A stretch of DNA of 17,395 bases from assembly GCA_900552845.1 (NCBI GenBank), contig USBC01000021.1, positions 1-17,395 on the forward strand, given 5' to 3'. The DNA is from an uncultured Oscillospiraceae bacterium. GTDB taxonomy: Bacteria > Bacillota > Clostridia > Oscillospirales > Ruminococcaceae. This document shows, piece by piece, positions 1 to 6,035 of this stretch (its first letter is position 1; the number at the start of each line of letters is the position of its first letter). Position numbers and translations under genes: made by a program. The notes beneath the pieces are model-generated. The model searched no databases. It was not told the DNA's origin and saw only the letters and a program-made list of their open reading frames with translations.

Positions 1-218
1 TGTATCTGGAAGCTCCCATGAACGTCGTTCTGGAACGCATTGCCCGCAATCCCGACAGGGGACTGGCCATAGCTCCCGGGCAGACCGTGGAGGATCTGTT
101 CCGGGAACGTGAGGTGCTGTATCGCCGCTATGCCTCCGTCATCGTGGAGTCGGCGGGGGTCTCTCCCGCGGAAAGCGCGCGTCGTGCGCTGGAGGAGCTT
201 GCGCGGCTGCAGGCTTAA
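1..218 (+). CDS. aroK: Shikimate kinase, C-terminal fragment (5' end outside window)
   Basis: Shikimate kinase phosphorylates shikimate with ATP in the cytosolic chorismate pathway. The open frame is already running at the left edge (first whole codon at position 3, reading Y-L-E-A-P-M-N-V-V-L), so the ATG at 18 is internal. About 71 codons remain of a family usually near 170 residues. What is visible matches the end of the family: the strand YLEAP after the core, an arginine-rich lid-like stretch (RNPDRGLA), then the helix FREREVLYRRYA, which corresponds to the usual R-x-P-L-Y-x-E-V-A motif, and a final amphipathic helix. The P-loop is off the window. The gene ends 107 bases before the Skp start on the same strand. 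Both belong to the proteobacterial-looking left fragment, not the clostridial remainder. AroK and AroL cannot be told apart from this piece. Confidence 0.72.
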   Translation, partial: YLEAPMNVVLERIARNPDRGLAIAPGQTVEDLFREREVLYRRYASVIVESAGVSPAESARRALEELARLQA

Positions 219-325
219 ATCATTCTTGACGCCGCAATGCCCTCAAGGGTACTCTTACCCGTTGTCTGTGCCGCTTGTTTCGGCATGTCGATTATGCTAC
301 TTTTTCCTTATTAAGGAGTTCAATT

Positions 326-1831
326 ATGCTTCGTCGCACTGTTATTGCGCTGGTTGTGGCCTTTTTCTGCTCCGCCGTCGTTCTGCCTTCCCAGGCTGAA
401 GCCGCCGGCAAGATCGGCGTGGCCAATCCCATGCGCCTTTCCGCCCAGAGCGATCCCGGCAAGGAAGCTGAAAAGCAGCTGACTTCCATGTTCGGCAAGG
501 AACGTCAGCAGCTTGAAAAGCAGAATGAAGATCTCAGCAAGCAGGCTGAAGATCTGCGCAAGCAGGCCGCCGCTCTGTCTGAAAAGGCCCGCAACGAGCG
601 TGCCCAGAAGATCCAGAAGATGGCTCAGGAGCTGGAAACCAAAGGTACCGCCTATACTCAGCGCCTCTCCCGCGTGCAGCAGGCCATCAATTCCCAGATG
701 AACGAAGTGATGCGCACGGCCTGCGAAAACTACGCCAAGAAGAACGGCTATCTGCATCCAAAGTATTTTGTGGACGACGGAATCAGCGGCACGACCTTTG
801 ATCGTCCGGGCTTTCGGGAAATGGAGGCACTGATTGAAGCCGGGAAAGTATCAACGGTTATCGTCAAGGACCTGTCCCGTTTCGGGCGTGAACACGTGGA
901 AACCAGCCGGTATTTAGAAATCATCTATCCATCTTTAGGTGTGAAATCTGTCGCCATTCAGGAGCGTGTGGATACCGAAACCGGCGAGGGCACGGAGATG
1001 ATGCCCTTCCACAACATTTTTAACGAGTGGTATGCAGCGCAGACCAGCAAAAAAGTGCGGGCTGTGTGGGCAATGAAAGCGGCCAACGGTAAAAGAAGCA
1101 ACTTCCGGGTACCATACGGCTACAAGCGTGACGAGCTTGATAAAGAAAAGTGGCTTGTTGATGACGCTGCCGCCGAGGTAGTGCAAAGAATTTACCACCT
1201 TTGCCTTGAAGGAATTCGCTGTGCCAATTATAAGTCCGGTCGAGGAGAATGCACAATTCACTATATCCGGAATGTCGCGCTGGAACAAATCGTCTCAGTG
1301 GCGGTCAGCGATCTTGCAGATTTCGTCACCTGTCACGAATCATTCTTTCTGCAAATGATTGGAACGCAACAATCTGCGGGGAAAGATCAGAATATCCGAT
1401 CTATCAAATCGGACATCGCTGCCGGAAAACACCGTATCGATGAAATCGACCGGCTGATTGCCAAACTCTATGAGGATAATTTTGCGGGCAAGCTATCTGA
1501 CGAGCGTTATTCCCGTATGGCAGCAAAGTACGAAAAAGAGCAGGCAGAGCTACTGCAATCCGTCAGCACGAAGGAAAAAGAGCTGGCCGAACTCGAACGG
1601 GAGAGCGTGGATATTCGACTTTTGCTGGCAGGACTCAGGGAGTACTCCAGTATGGAAACACTTACGCTGGAGGTGATCAATAAGATCATCAAGCGAATCG
1701 AGGTTCACAACAGTGAAACGGTGAACGGGCATAAGCGGGTAGGCGTTGACATCTACTTTACCGGTGTCGGACTTGTAGACCTTGCAACCATAAAGGAGAT
1801 GCTTGCTATCGCAGAATCGTCAAGGCCGTGA
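326..1831 (+). CDS. Fused frame: Skp/OmpH periplasmic chaperone N-terminus joined to a serine recombinase C-terminal half
   Basis: The start at 326 is set by AAGGAG at 313-318. Residues 1-26 are a signal peptide (basic MLRR, hydrophobic core, cut near AEA/AG). Residues 28-135 are the Skp/OmpH pattern: KIGVANPMRL, then a long Lys/Glu/Gln-rich coiled coil. Skp binds unfolded outer-membrane proteins in the periplasm of Gram-negative bacteria. At residues 135-142 (N-Y-A-K-K-N-G-Y, bases 728-751) the frame changes without a break into a Firmicutes-type large serine recombinase, starting L-H-P-K-Y-F-V-D-D-G-I-S-G. A signal peptide and chaperone in front of a cytosolic DNA recombinase makes no functional sense. 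YAKKNGY is plausible in both families, so this is most likely an assembly join at a shared short stretch, less likely a real recombination scar. The open frame is certain; a functional fusion is not supported. Confidence 0.6.
   Translation: MLRRTVIALVVAFFCSAVVLPSQAEAAGKIGVANPMRLSAQSDPGKEAEKQLTSMFGKERQQLEKQNEDLSKQAEDLRKQAAALSEKARNERAQKIQKMAQELETKGTAYTQRLSRVQQAINSQMNEVMRTACENYAKKNGYLHPKYFVDDGISGTTFDRPGFREMEALIEAGKVSTVIVKDLSRFGREHVETSRYLEIIYPSLGVKSVAIQERVDTETGEGTEMMPFHNIFNEWYAAQTSKKVRAVWAMKAANGKRSNFRVPYGYKRDELDKEKWLVDDAAAEVVQRIYHLCLEGIRCANYKSGRGECTIHYIRNVALEQIVSVAVSDLADFVTCHESFFLQMIGTQQSAGKDQNIRSIKSDIAAGKHRIDEIDRLIAKLYEDNFAGKLSDERYSRMAAKYEKEQAELLQSVSTKEKELAELERESVDIRLLLAGLREYSSMETLTLEVINKIIKRIEVHNSETVNGHKRVGVDIYFTGVGLVDLATIKEMLAIAESSRP
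752..1831 (+). pseudogene. Remnant of a Tn4451/TndX-type large serine recombinase, N-terminally truncated and internally deleted
   Basis: Large serine recombinases excise and integrate mobile elements through a catalytic serine near the N-terminus. Here the first ~50 residues of the resolvase domain, including that serine, are absent. The rest of the resolvase domain is present: VDDGISGTTFDRPGF, VIVKDLSRFGRE with its conserved arginines, and MPFHNIFNEWYAAQTSKKVRA. The recombinase domain starts normally (VPYGYKRDE, then AAAEVVQRIYHLCLEG), but at bases 1208-1222 it jumps straight to RCANYKSGRGECTIHYIR, which in intact relatives is the far side of the zinc ribbon. Roughly 130-150 residues are missing in frame. 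The C-terminal coiled coil (about residues 353-440 of the fused frame) and the tail (IIKRIEVH, GVDIYF) are intact. The remnant stops 126 bases before the 3' end of tRNA-Arg. It should be inactive. Confidence 0.8.
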
Positions 1832-1850
1832 TCTACCATAGAAAGAGAAA

Positions 1851-1882
1851 AGGCCGCAGCCTCCATAACAGAGGTTGCGACC
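1851..1882 (-). terminator. Intrinsic terminator behind tRNA-Arg (minus strand)
   Basis: A 9-bp stem pairs 1855-1863 with 1871-1879 (one G-T wobble) around a 7-base loop, with two further G-C pairs beyond a mismatch. Read on the minus strand it is followed by TTTTCTCTTTC, a fair U-tract. This is the orientation expected for the tRNA-Arg transcript. On the plus strand, after the recombinase remnant, there is no T-run. Confidence 0.55.
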
Positions 1883-1953
1883 AATCTCTCATAAGAAAAT
1901 ACTTCCTTATGAACGGAAACCGTTGATTTTACTGGGCTTTCCGGCGAAGCTTT

Positions 1954-2030
1954 TGGCGTTCCCGAGGTGATTCGAACACCCGACCTACCGCTTAGGAGGC
2001 GGTCGCTCTATCCAGCTGAGCTACGGAAAC
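1954..2030 (-). tRNA. tRNA-Arg, anticodon CCU, with encoded CCA
   Basis: On the minus strand the sequence folds into a standard cloverleaf. The acceptor is GTTTCCG with CGGGAAC (one G-U), the D stem is GCTC/GAGC, the anticodon stem is ACCGC/GCGGT around loop CTCCTAA, the variable loop has five bases, and the T arm contains TTCGAAT. The anticodon CCT reads AGG codons, so this is arginine. The discriminator is G at 1957 and CCA is encoded at 1954-1956. A near-consensus promoter lies just upstream and a terminator lies downstream. The 3' end points at the recombinase remnant, the usual geometry of an island integrated at a tRNA gene. Confidence 0.96.
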
Positions 2031-2045
2031 ATACTTTGCTTTCTC

Positions 2046-2074
2046 ATTCTACCCGCTGCGGTGGACTTTGTCAA
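2046..2074 (-). promoter_or_regulatory. Sigma-A promoter of tRNA-Arg
   Basis: On the minus strand TTGACA (2074-2069) is separated by exactly 17 bases from TAGAAT (2051-2046). The predicted start lies about 8-10 bases before the tRNA 5' end. Perfect -35, 5/6 -10 and ideal spacing suit a highly expressed stable RNA. Confidence 0.85.
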
Positions 2075-2098
2075 CGCCAAAAAGTTCACACCCGGTAC

Positions 2099-2127
2099 TT
2101 CCCACCGGGGACAGAACATGCTATAAT
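2099..2127 (+). promoter_or_regulatory. Extended -10 promoter of the NUDIX gene
   Basis: TGCTATAAT at 2119-2127 is a perfect -10 hexamer with the TG extension. A weak -35 (TTCCCA, 2099-2104) sits 17 bases upstream. It points to the gene at 2220, leaving a leader of about 85 bases with no riboswitch I recognise. It is divergent from the tRNA-Arg promoter. Confidence 0.65.
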
Positions 2128-2219
2128 TGTTTTGTATTTGTGCCGAGAGGCACCGGGGCTGCGCTGCTGCTCCGTCCCATTTCAGCGTCCTGCGGGCGTG
2201 GTAAGGAAGTAAAGCGAAT

Positions 2220-2681
2220 ATGATGAAACGAGAAAAATCCTGTGGCGTACTGGTGCTGCGCCGGCAGGAGGAGGAACTGTATGTTGTGCTGCTGCGCCAC
2301 CGCTTCGGCGGGCACTGGTCCTTTCCCAAGGGGCATGTGGAGGCAGGAGAAAGCGAACGCCAGACCGCTCTGCGCGAGGTACGCGAGGAAACCGGGCTGA
2401 CCGGTATCAAGCTGATGGACGGCTTTCGCGAGAGTGTAGAATACTCCCCGAAGCCCGGCGTGAAAAAGCAGGTGGTGTATTTCCTGGGCACCACCGAGCA
2501 GGAAAAGCTGGTCCGGCAGGAGGAGGAGATCAGCGAGATCATGTGGGTGCCGCTCTGTCGTGCCGCCGATCTGGTCTCCTTTGCCAATGATAAGCGGCTG
2601 CTGCGCCATGCCCAGCGCCGTCTGGGACTGCTGCCCGCCGAGCCGGAGGATAAGCCCGCAGCGGAGGAGGCGATGGAGTGA
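2220..2681 (+). CDS. NUDIX hydrolase (diadenosine tetraphosphatase-like)
   Basis: NUDIX enzymes hydrolyse a nucleoside diphosphate linked to another group, using Mg2+ held by the glutamates of the NUDIX box. The box is complete at residues 38-60: G38-x5-E44-x7-R52-E53-V-R-E56-E57-T-G59-L. The preceding SFPKGHVEAGE and the short length (153 residues) match small Ap4A hydrolase/MutT-like clostridial proteins (bis(5'-nucleosyl)-tetraphosphatase, asymmetrical). Substrate cannot be fixed from sequence. AAGGAAG at 2203-2209 serves the ATG at 2220; the next codon is also ATG. The last ~15 residues are an acidic, proline/alanine-rich tail outside the fold. Its stop overlaps the start of the next gene, so the two are probably translated together. 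Expression is likely from the extended -10 promoter at 2119-2127. Confidence 0.9.
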   Translation: MMKREKSCGVLVLRRQEEELYVVLLRHRFGGHWSFPKGHVEAGESERQTALREVREETGLTGIKLMDGFRESVEYSPKPGVKKQVVYFLGTTEQEKLVRQEEEISEIMWVPLCRAADLVSFANDKRLLRHAQRRLGLLPAEPEDKPAAEEAME

Positions 2682-2863
2682 TGGTTCCCAAAAAAGAGCC
2701 GCCCCTCGTACGGGCGGAAATGATCTGCTGCATTATTGCCGCACTCATTACCGCAGGCTGCCTGATCCATCACCCGGACAGCGATCTGCCGTTGGTTGCA
2801 ATCCTTATTTTAATGATCGCAGCCAATGTACTGCAATTTGTGCGCGACCGCAAGGATCGGTAA
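2681..2863 (+). CDS. Small two-helix membrane protein, unknown function
   Basis: I do not recognise this 60-residue protein. It has a basic N-terminus (MVPKKEPPLVRAE), two predicted membrane segments (about residues 12-31 and 38-55) joined by a short polar turn (HHPDSD), and a charged tail (RDRKDR), so both ends are probably cytoplasmic. The ATG at 2681 shares a base with the NUDIX stop (TGATG), with GGAGGAGG about ten bases upstream, which indicates translational coupling. A GTG three bases earlier is an alternative start. A terminator follows 26 bases after the stop, making this the last gene of a two-gene unit. Composition and the upstream ribosome binding site argue for a real gene; function is unknown. 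Confidence 0.6.
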   Translation: MVPKKEPPLVRAEMICCIIAALITAGCLIHHPDSDLPLVAILILMIAANVLQFVRDRKDR

Positions 2864-2888
2864 AACAGAATATAACTGCTTAAAATTG

Positions 2889-2925
2889 AGCGCTTCTTCC
2901 TTTTGGCGGAGGCGCTTGATTTTTT
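2889..2925 (+). terminator. Intrinsic terminator of the NUDIX unit
   Basis: AGCGCTTC (2889-2896) pairs with GAGGCGCT (2909-2916), one G-T wobble, around a 12-base loop. The stem is followed by GATTTTTT at 2918-2925. Confidence 0.7.
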
Positions 2926-2958
2926 GCTGCACAGCGTGCTGCCCTGCGGGACGATTTA

Positions 2959-2982
2959 GCGGGAAAACTCTGTTTTCTCCGC
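2959..2982 (+). other. Hairpin in the spoIIE leader region
   Basis: GCGG-GAAAAC (2959-2968) pairs with GTTTTC-T-CCGC (2972-2982), giving ten base pairs with one bulged T and a 3-base loop. There is no T-run after it, so it is not an obvious terminator. It lies about 100 bases before spoIIE. I see no clear Spo0A box or sigma-A promoter around it. Confidence 0.35.
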
Positions 2983-3082
2983 AAAGCCGCTTCCTTACGA
3001 CAGCGGCAAGCGGCAAGATGCGACGAGGCAGTGGGGGTAAGATAATAGCGGAATACCATCTTATCCAAAGGAAGTGCAAAAA

Positions 3083-5386
3083 ATGAATCACATGACAGAG
3101 GTAAGCGGACTTTCGTGGCACCGCAGACTGTGGAATGCTGTGCAGAATGACGACCGCTTTGCCGCAGGCGGTGCGGCTTTTTTAGGGAGCATGCTGACGG
3201 CAATGGGACGCATTGCCGGAGAGACAGCGCCCTTTGGGGTGGCGTTTTCTGCGGCAGCGCCCGGTATTATGGCAGCGCCCGCCCTGCTGGGGACGGCATT
3301 GGGCTATCTGCTGACGGCAGGCGCCCCGGAGGCGTGGCAATACCCGTTGGCGGCGCTGCTGGCGGTGGGGCTTCGGAGGCTTTTGTCGTCTGTCACACAC
3401 AAGGAAAGTCCGTGGCAGCGGGTTGCAGGCGTTTTATCAGGGCTGACGGCGGCGGTCATTCTGCCGGGAATGTACCGGCACCCGTTGGTCTATGACGTAT
3501 TACTGTGGCTGACCTCCCTGCTGATGGCAGGGGCTGCGGCGGTTTTTCTGCAGCGGGGACTCTCGCTGCTGGAGCCTGACCGAAAAACGCCGCTGGAGCG
3601 AACGCTGACCGCTTCGCTGACGGTAACGGCGGCACTGTGCCTGATGGGGCTTTGCAGCATCACCTTTTCCGGCGTTTCGTTGGGGCGCGTTGCTGCCTCG
3701 GTGCTGTTGCTTGCCGCTGCGGCGGGCGCAGGCAGCCGTGCAGGGGCGCTTATCGGGGTGACCTGTGGACTGGTGGTGGGCTTTTCTACCGGAGAATTCA
3801 CCCTTTCTATTACCTGCTTTTCGGTCGGAGGTCTGTTGTGCGGGCTGTTCTCTCCTTTAGGGAGGCTGGGCAGCGTGCTGGCGCTGGCCATCAGCTATGG
3901 TTTTTTTGCCATGCTTGCCGCACGCAGTGTAACGGGCTTTTTGGAGGTCATGCTGGCAGCGGGCATCTTCTGGCTGCTGCCGGCGGCAATCCCCCGGCGG
4001 CTGGGAACGCTGCTGGCGCCGGCACGGGAGCAAAGGATTGCACCGGTGGTCCTAAGCGACCGGCTGGAGGCTGCGGCAGCGGCGCTGCATCAGGTTGCCG
4101 CCACCACGCGTGAGGTGGCAAGCTGTCTGCAGAAAAGCACGGCGGAAACCCCGGATACCCTCTTTGATACGGTAGCACGACGGTGCTGCAAGGGCTGTCT
4201 TTACCAGATGACCTGCTGGCAAAAGCGATACGGCGACACGGTGGCGTCCTTCGGACGGGGGCTGACCAGCTACCGCCAAACGGGGCACATTCCTCCGGAG
4301 GCGCTGACCGGCATTATTGACCGATGCCCCAGCCGTGTGCGCATTGCCGCCCTGCTGGAGCAGGAATATGCCGGCTATCTTGCCCGCGAGGAACAGCGGG
4401 CACGGACCACACGGGTACGCAGCATTGTAACCGACCAGTTTGACGGGTTGGCTGGGACGCTTACCGGTCTGTCAGAGCGTTCCCGCGGGGTGACGCCCTG
4501 CGGCGAGGGGCTGACGCGCCGCCTGACCGAGGGGCTTTTGGCGGCGGAGCGGGAGCTGCGGGAGGTGCTGTGCTGGACAACGGAGGGCGGTCATTTAATG
4601 GTTCGTCTTTCCTTCCCTGCGGCACTGCTGCGCCGCATTGATACCGAAAAGCTGCGGCAGATCATCACGGCGGAGGCAGGACCCGAAATGGATAAGCCGT
4701 CCCGTCAGCAGCAAAACGGTGCGCTGCTGCTCACTTATCGGGAGAAGCCGCGCTACACACTGGCAACATGGCAGTACCAGCTCCCCGCCGAAGAAAACGC
4801 CGCCTGCGGTGACACTCTGCGCATGATACAATGCGAGGACGGCACAGCGGCGCTGGTGCTTTCCGACGGCATGGGAACGGGGGCTTCCGCTGCGCTGGAT
4901 AGCGCAATGCTGTGCAATTTGGTGGGGCGGCTGCTGGAGGCAGGGATCCCCTGCGGGAGCGCCTTGCGTCTGGTGAACAGCGCCTTGATGGTCAAGGGCG
5001 GGCGGGAATCTCTGGCGACGCTGGACGCGGCTGCGGTGGATCGCTACACCGGTACGGCAGTTTTCTACAAGGCAGGGGCGGCGCCCACCTTCCTGCGGCG
5101 GGAGGGGCGTGCCATGCGGCTGGAGGCGGTCAGTCTGCCTGCCGGTATTCTGGACGGCGTGGAGCCGGCAGAGCGCCGCTTTGACCTGCGGGAGGGTGAT
5201 CTCCTCCTGATGGTAAGCGATGGCGTGCCCACCGAGGAGCCGTGGGTGGAGGAGCAGCTGGCGGCGTGGGAGGGCGATGACCCTGCTGAGCTGTGCCGGC
5301 GCATTGCAGAGGCAGCACGGCTGCGCTGCCGGGAAGCAAAGCCCGATGACATCACCGCAGCGGCACTGCGGCTGGAACAGGCGTAG
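3083..5386 (+). CDS. spoIIE: Stage II sporulation protein E (PP2C-type phosphatase)
   Basis: SpoIIE sits in the asymmetric division septum of sporulating cells and dephosphorylates SpoIIAA-P, which frees sigma-F in the forespore. The 767-residue protein has the family layout (827 in Bacillus subtilis): an N-terminal block of about ten hydrophobic segments (roughly residues 30-320), a central regulatory region with a Cys cluster (CCKGC...C, about 368-378), and a C-terminal PP2C domain. Metal-binding motifs are present: D595-G-M-G-T-G, S-D713-G-V and D755-D756-I-T. The ATG at 3083 is preferred because AAAGGAAG (3067-3074) lies eight bases before it; a GTG at 3074 would overlap that site. The gene stands alone between terminators, not next to tilS or ftsH. 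It shows the host is an endospore former or derived from one. Confidence 0.96.
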   Translation: MNHMTEVSGLSWHRRLWNAVQNDDRFAAGGAAFLGSMLTAMGRIAGETAPFGVAFSAAAPGIMAAPALLGTALGYLLTAGAPEAWQYPLAALLAVGLRRLLSSVTHKESPWQRVAGVLSGLTAAVILPGMYRHPLVYDVLLWLTSLLMAGAAAVFLQRGLSLLEPDRKTPLERTLTASLTVTAALCLMGLCSITFSGVSLGRVAASVLLLAAAAGAGSRAGALIGVTCGLVVGFSTGEFTLSITCFSVGGLLCGLFSPLGRLGSVLALAISYGFFAMLAARSVTGFLEVMLAAGIFWLLPAAIPRRLGTLLAPAREQRIAPVVLSDRLEAAAAALHQVAATTREVASCLQKSTAETPDTLFDTVARRCCKGCLYQMTCWQKRYGDTVASFGRGLTSYRQTGHIPPEALTGIIDRCPSRVRIAALLEQEYAGYLAREEQRARTTRVRSIVTDQFDGLAGTLTGLSERSRGVTPCGEGLTRRLTEGLLAAERELREVLCWTTEGGHLMVRLSFPAALLRRIDTEKLRQIITAEAGPEMDKPSRQQQNGALLLTYREKPRYTLATWQYQLPAEENAACGDTLRMIQCEDGTAALVLSDGMGTGASAALDSAMLCNLVGRLLEAGIPCGSALRLVNSALMVKGGRESLATLDAAAVDRYTGTAVFYKAGAAPTFLRREGRAMRLEAVSLPAGILDGVEPAERRFDLREGDLLLMVSDGVPTEEPWVEEQLAAWEGDDPAELCRRIAEAARLRCREAKPDDITAAALRLEQA

Positions 5387-5445
5387 AAGAAAAAGGGGTG
5401 CAGAACCTTACCGCTTCATATCCGCCCCCGATGATAAGTAAGCAA

Positions 5446-5484
5446 GGGAGCCGACCTGCCATTGAGCGGGTTCGGCTCCTTTTT
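5446..5484 (+). terminator. Intrinsic terminator of spoIIE
   Basis: GGAGCCGA (5447-5454) pairs perfectly with TCGGCTCC (5472-5479), followed by TTTTT (5480-5484). It lies 60 bases after the spoIIE stop and just beyond the end of the convergent small gene. Confidence 0.88.
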
Positions 5485-5494
5485 CGGGCTGTGT

Positions 5495-5692
5495 TCAGCC
5501 CAGCATGGTGCGGCAGACGCTATCCGCCACATGGTCCAATGCCGTCCCCATGCGAGCGGCGGTGCGGCGCACGGCACGCCGGCGCTGTGCCGGTGTAGTG
5601 TGGTTCATCACATAGGCAACGGTGCCTGCCGCCGCAGCAGCAAGGGCGATGCCGGTCATGGCGGCGGGTACTTTGTTTGCAGAATGCATCAT
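5495..5692 (-). CDS. Small single-pass membrane protein, unknown function
   Basis: This 65-residue protein is supported by a very good ribosome binding site: on the minus strand GGAAGGAG lies six bases before ATG-ATG at 5692. Residues 9-29 form one alanine/glycine-rich membrane helix (AMTGIALAAAAAGTVAYVMN). It is followed by a strongly basic segment (RRRAVRRTAAR) and a short amphipathic helix ending in MLG. This resembles small YtxH-like or envelope-associated clostridial proteins with one N-terminal helix and a basic cytoplasmic tail, but I cannot name the family. It is convergent with spoIIE, the stop codons being about 108 bases apart. I found no convincing promoter upstream. The function is unknown; a link to sporulation would rest on position alone. 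Confidence 0.65.
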   Translation of the reverse strand: MMHSANKVPAAMTGIALAAAAAGTVAYVMNHTTPAQRRRAVRRTAARMGTALDHVADSVCRTMLG

Positions 5693-5895
5693 TCACAGCT
5701 CCTTCCAACAGACGGTTATTGATCTTTCAAGAGTAGTTCGAGGGTAGTATGTTCCGCACACAGGCAATTAGCCGGTGTAATGTTTGGAAAAACGAGTTCT
5801 ACGATTTGCACAATGAGCCGGCTTCCACTCATCTCTTTTTTGTTATGACTGACACCGTTCGGTCAAGGAAGCAAAAACCACCCGCATTTTTTATG
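5693..5895. other. Intergenic stretch with no convincing gene
   Basis: This lies between the divergent small membrane protein gene and the B6 genes. An open frame across 5749-6015 on the plus strand has no ribosome binding site, poor codon use and no recognisable domain, so I treat it as chance. The regulatory signals before the kinase start at 5896 and are listed separately. Confidence 0.5.
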
Positions 5896-6025
5896 GCAAA
5901 AGTGTTGCATTTTTGCGCAGTGCAGGCTATTATCGTACTGTATTTTGCCAAAATGGTGCGTCTGCCACCATTCTCCCTGCCGTTTTGCGTTTTGATCGGC
6001 GGAGGAATAGGATAAGACTGCAAAA
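5896..6025. repeat. Cluster of five TTTTGC half-sites before the B6 kinase
   Basis: GCAAAA at 5896-5901 and 6020-6025, and TTTTGC at 5911-5916, 5943-5948 and 5983-5988, give five copies of one hexamer (both strands) in 130 bases. The first two form an inverted pair spanning the -35 hexamer. The third sits in a 13-bp palindrome, ATTTTG-C-CAAAAT (5942-5954), just past the -10 hexamer. The last copy touches the ribosome binding site and may be coincidental. Confidence 0.4.
5905..5933 (+). promoter_or_regulatory. Candidate promoter of the pyridoxal kinase unit
   Basis: TTGCAT (5905-5910), a 17-base spacer, then TATTAT (5928-5933). The -10 matches 5/6 and the -35 only 3/6, so an activator could be needed. 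It leaves a leader of about 95 bases. Confidence 0.42.
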
Positions 6026-6035
6026 GGAGATCTCC

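Noticed and set aside
275..325. Earlier in-frame ATG upstream of the Skp start
   Set aside because: It would put 17 extra residues before a clear signal peptide, and AAGGAG sits right before the ATG at 326.
5749..6015. Plus-strand frame before the B6 kinase
   Set aside because: No ribosome binding site, no domain, and it overlaps the kinase promoter and half-site cluster.
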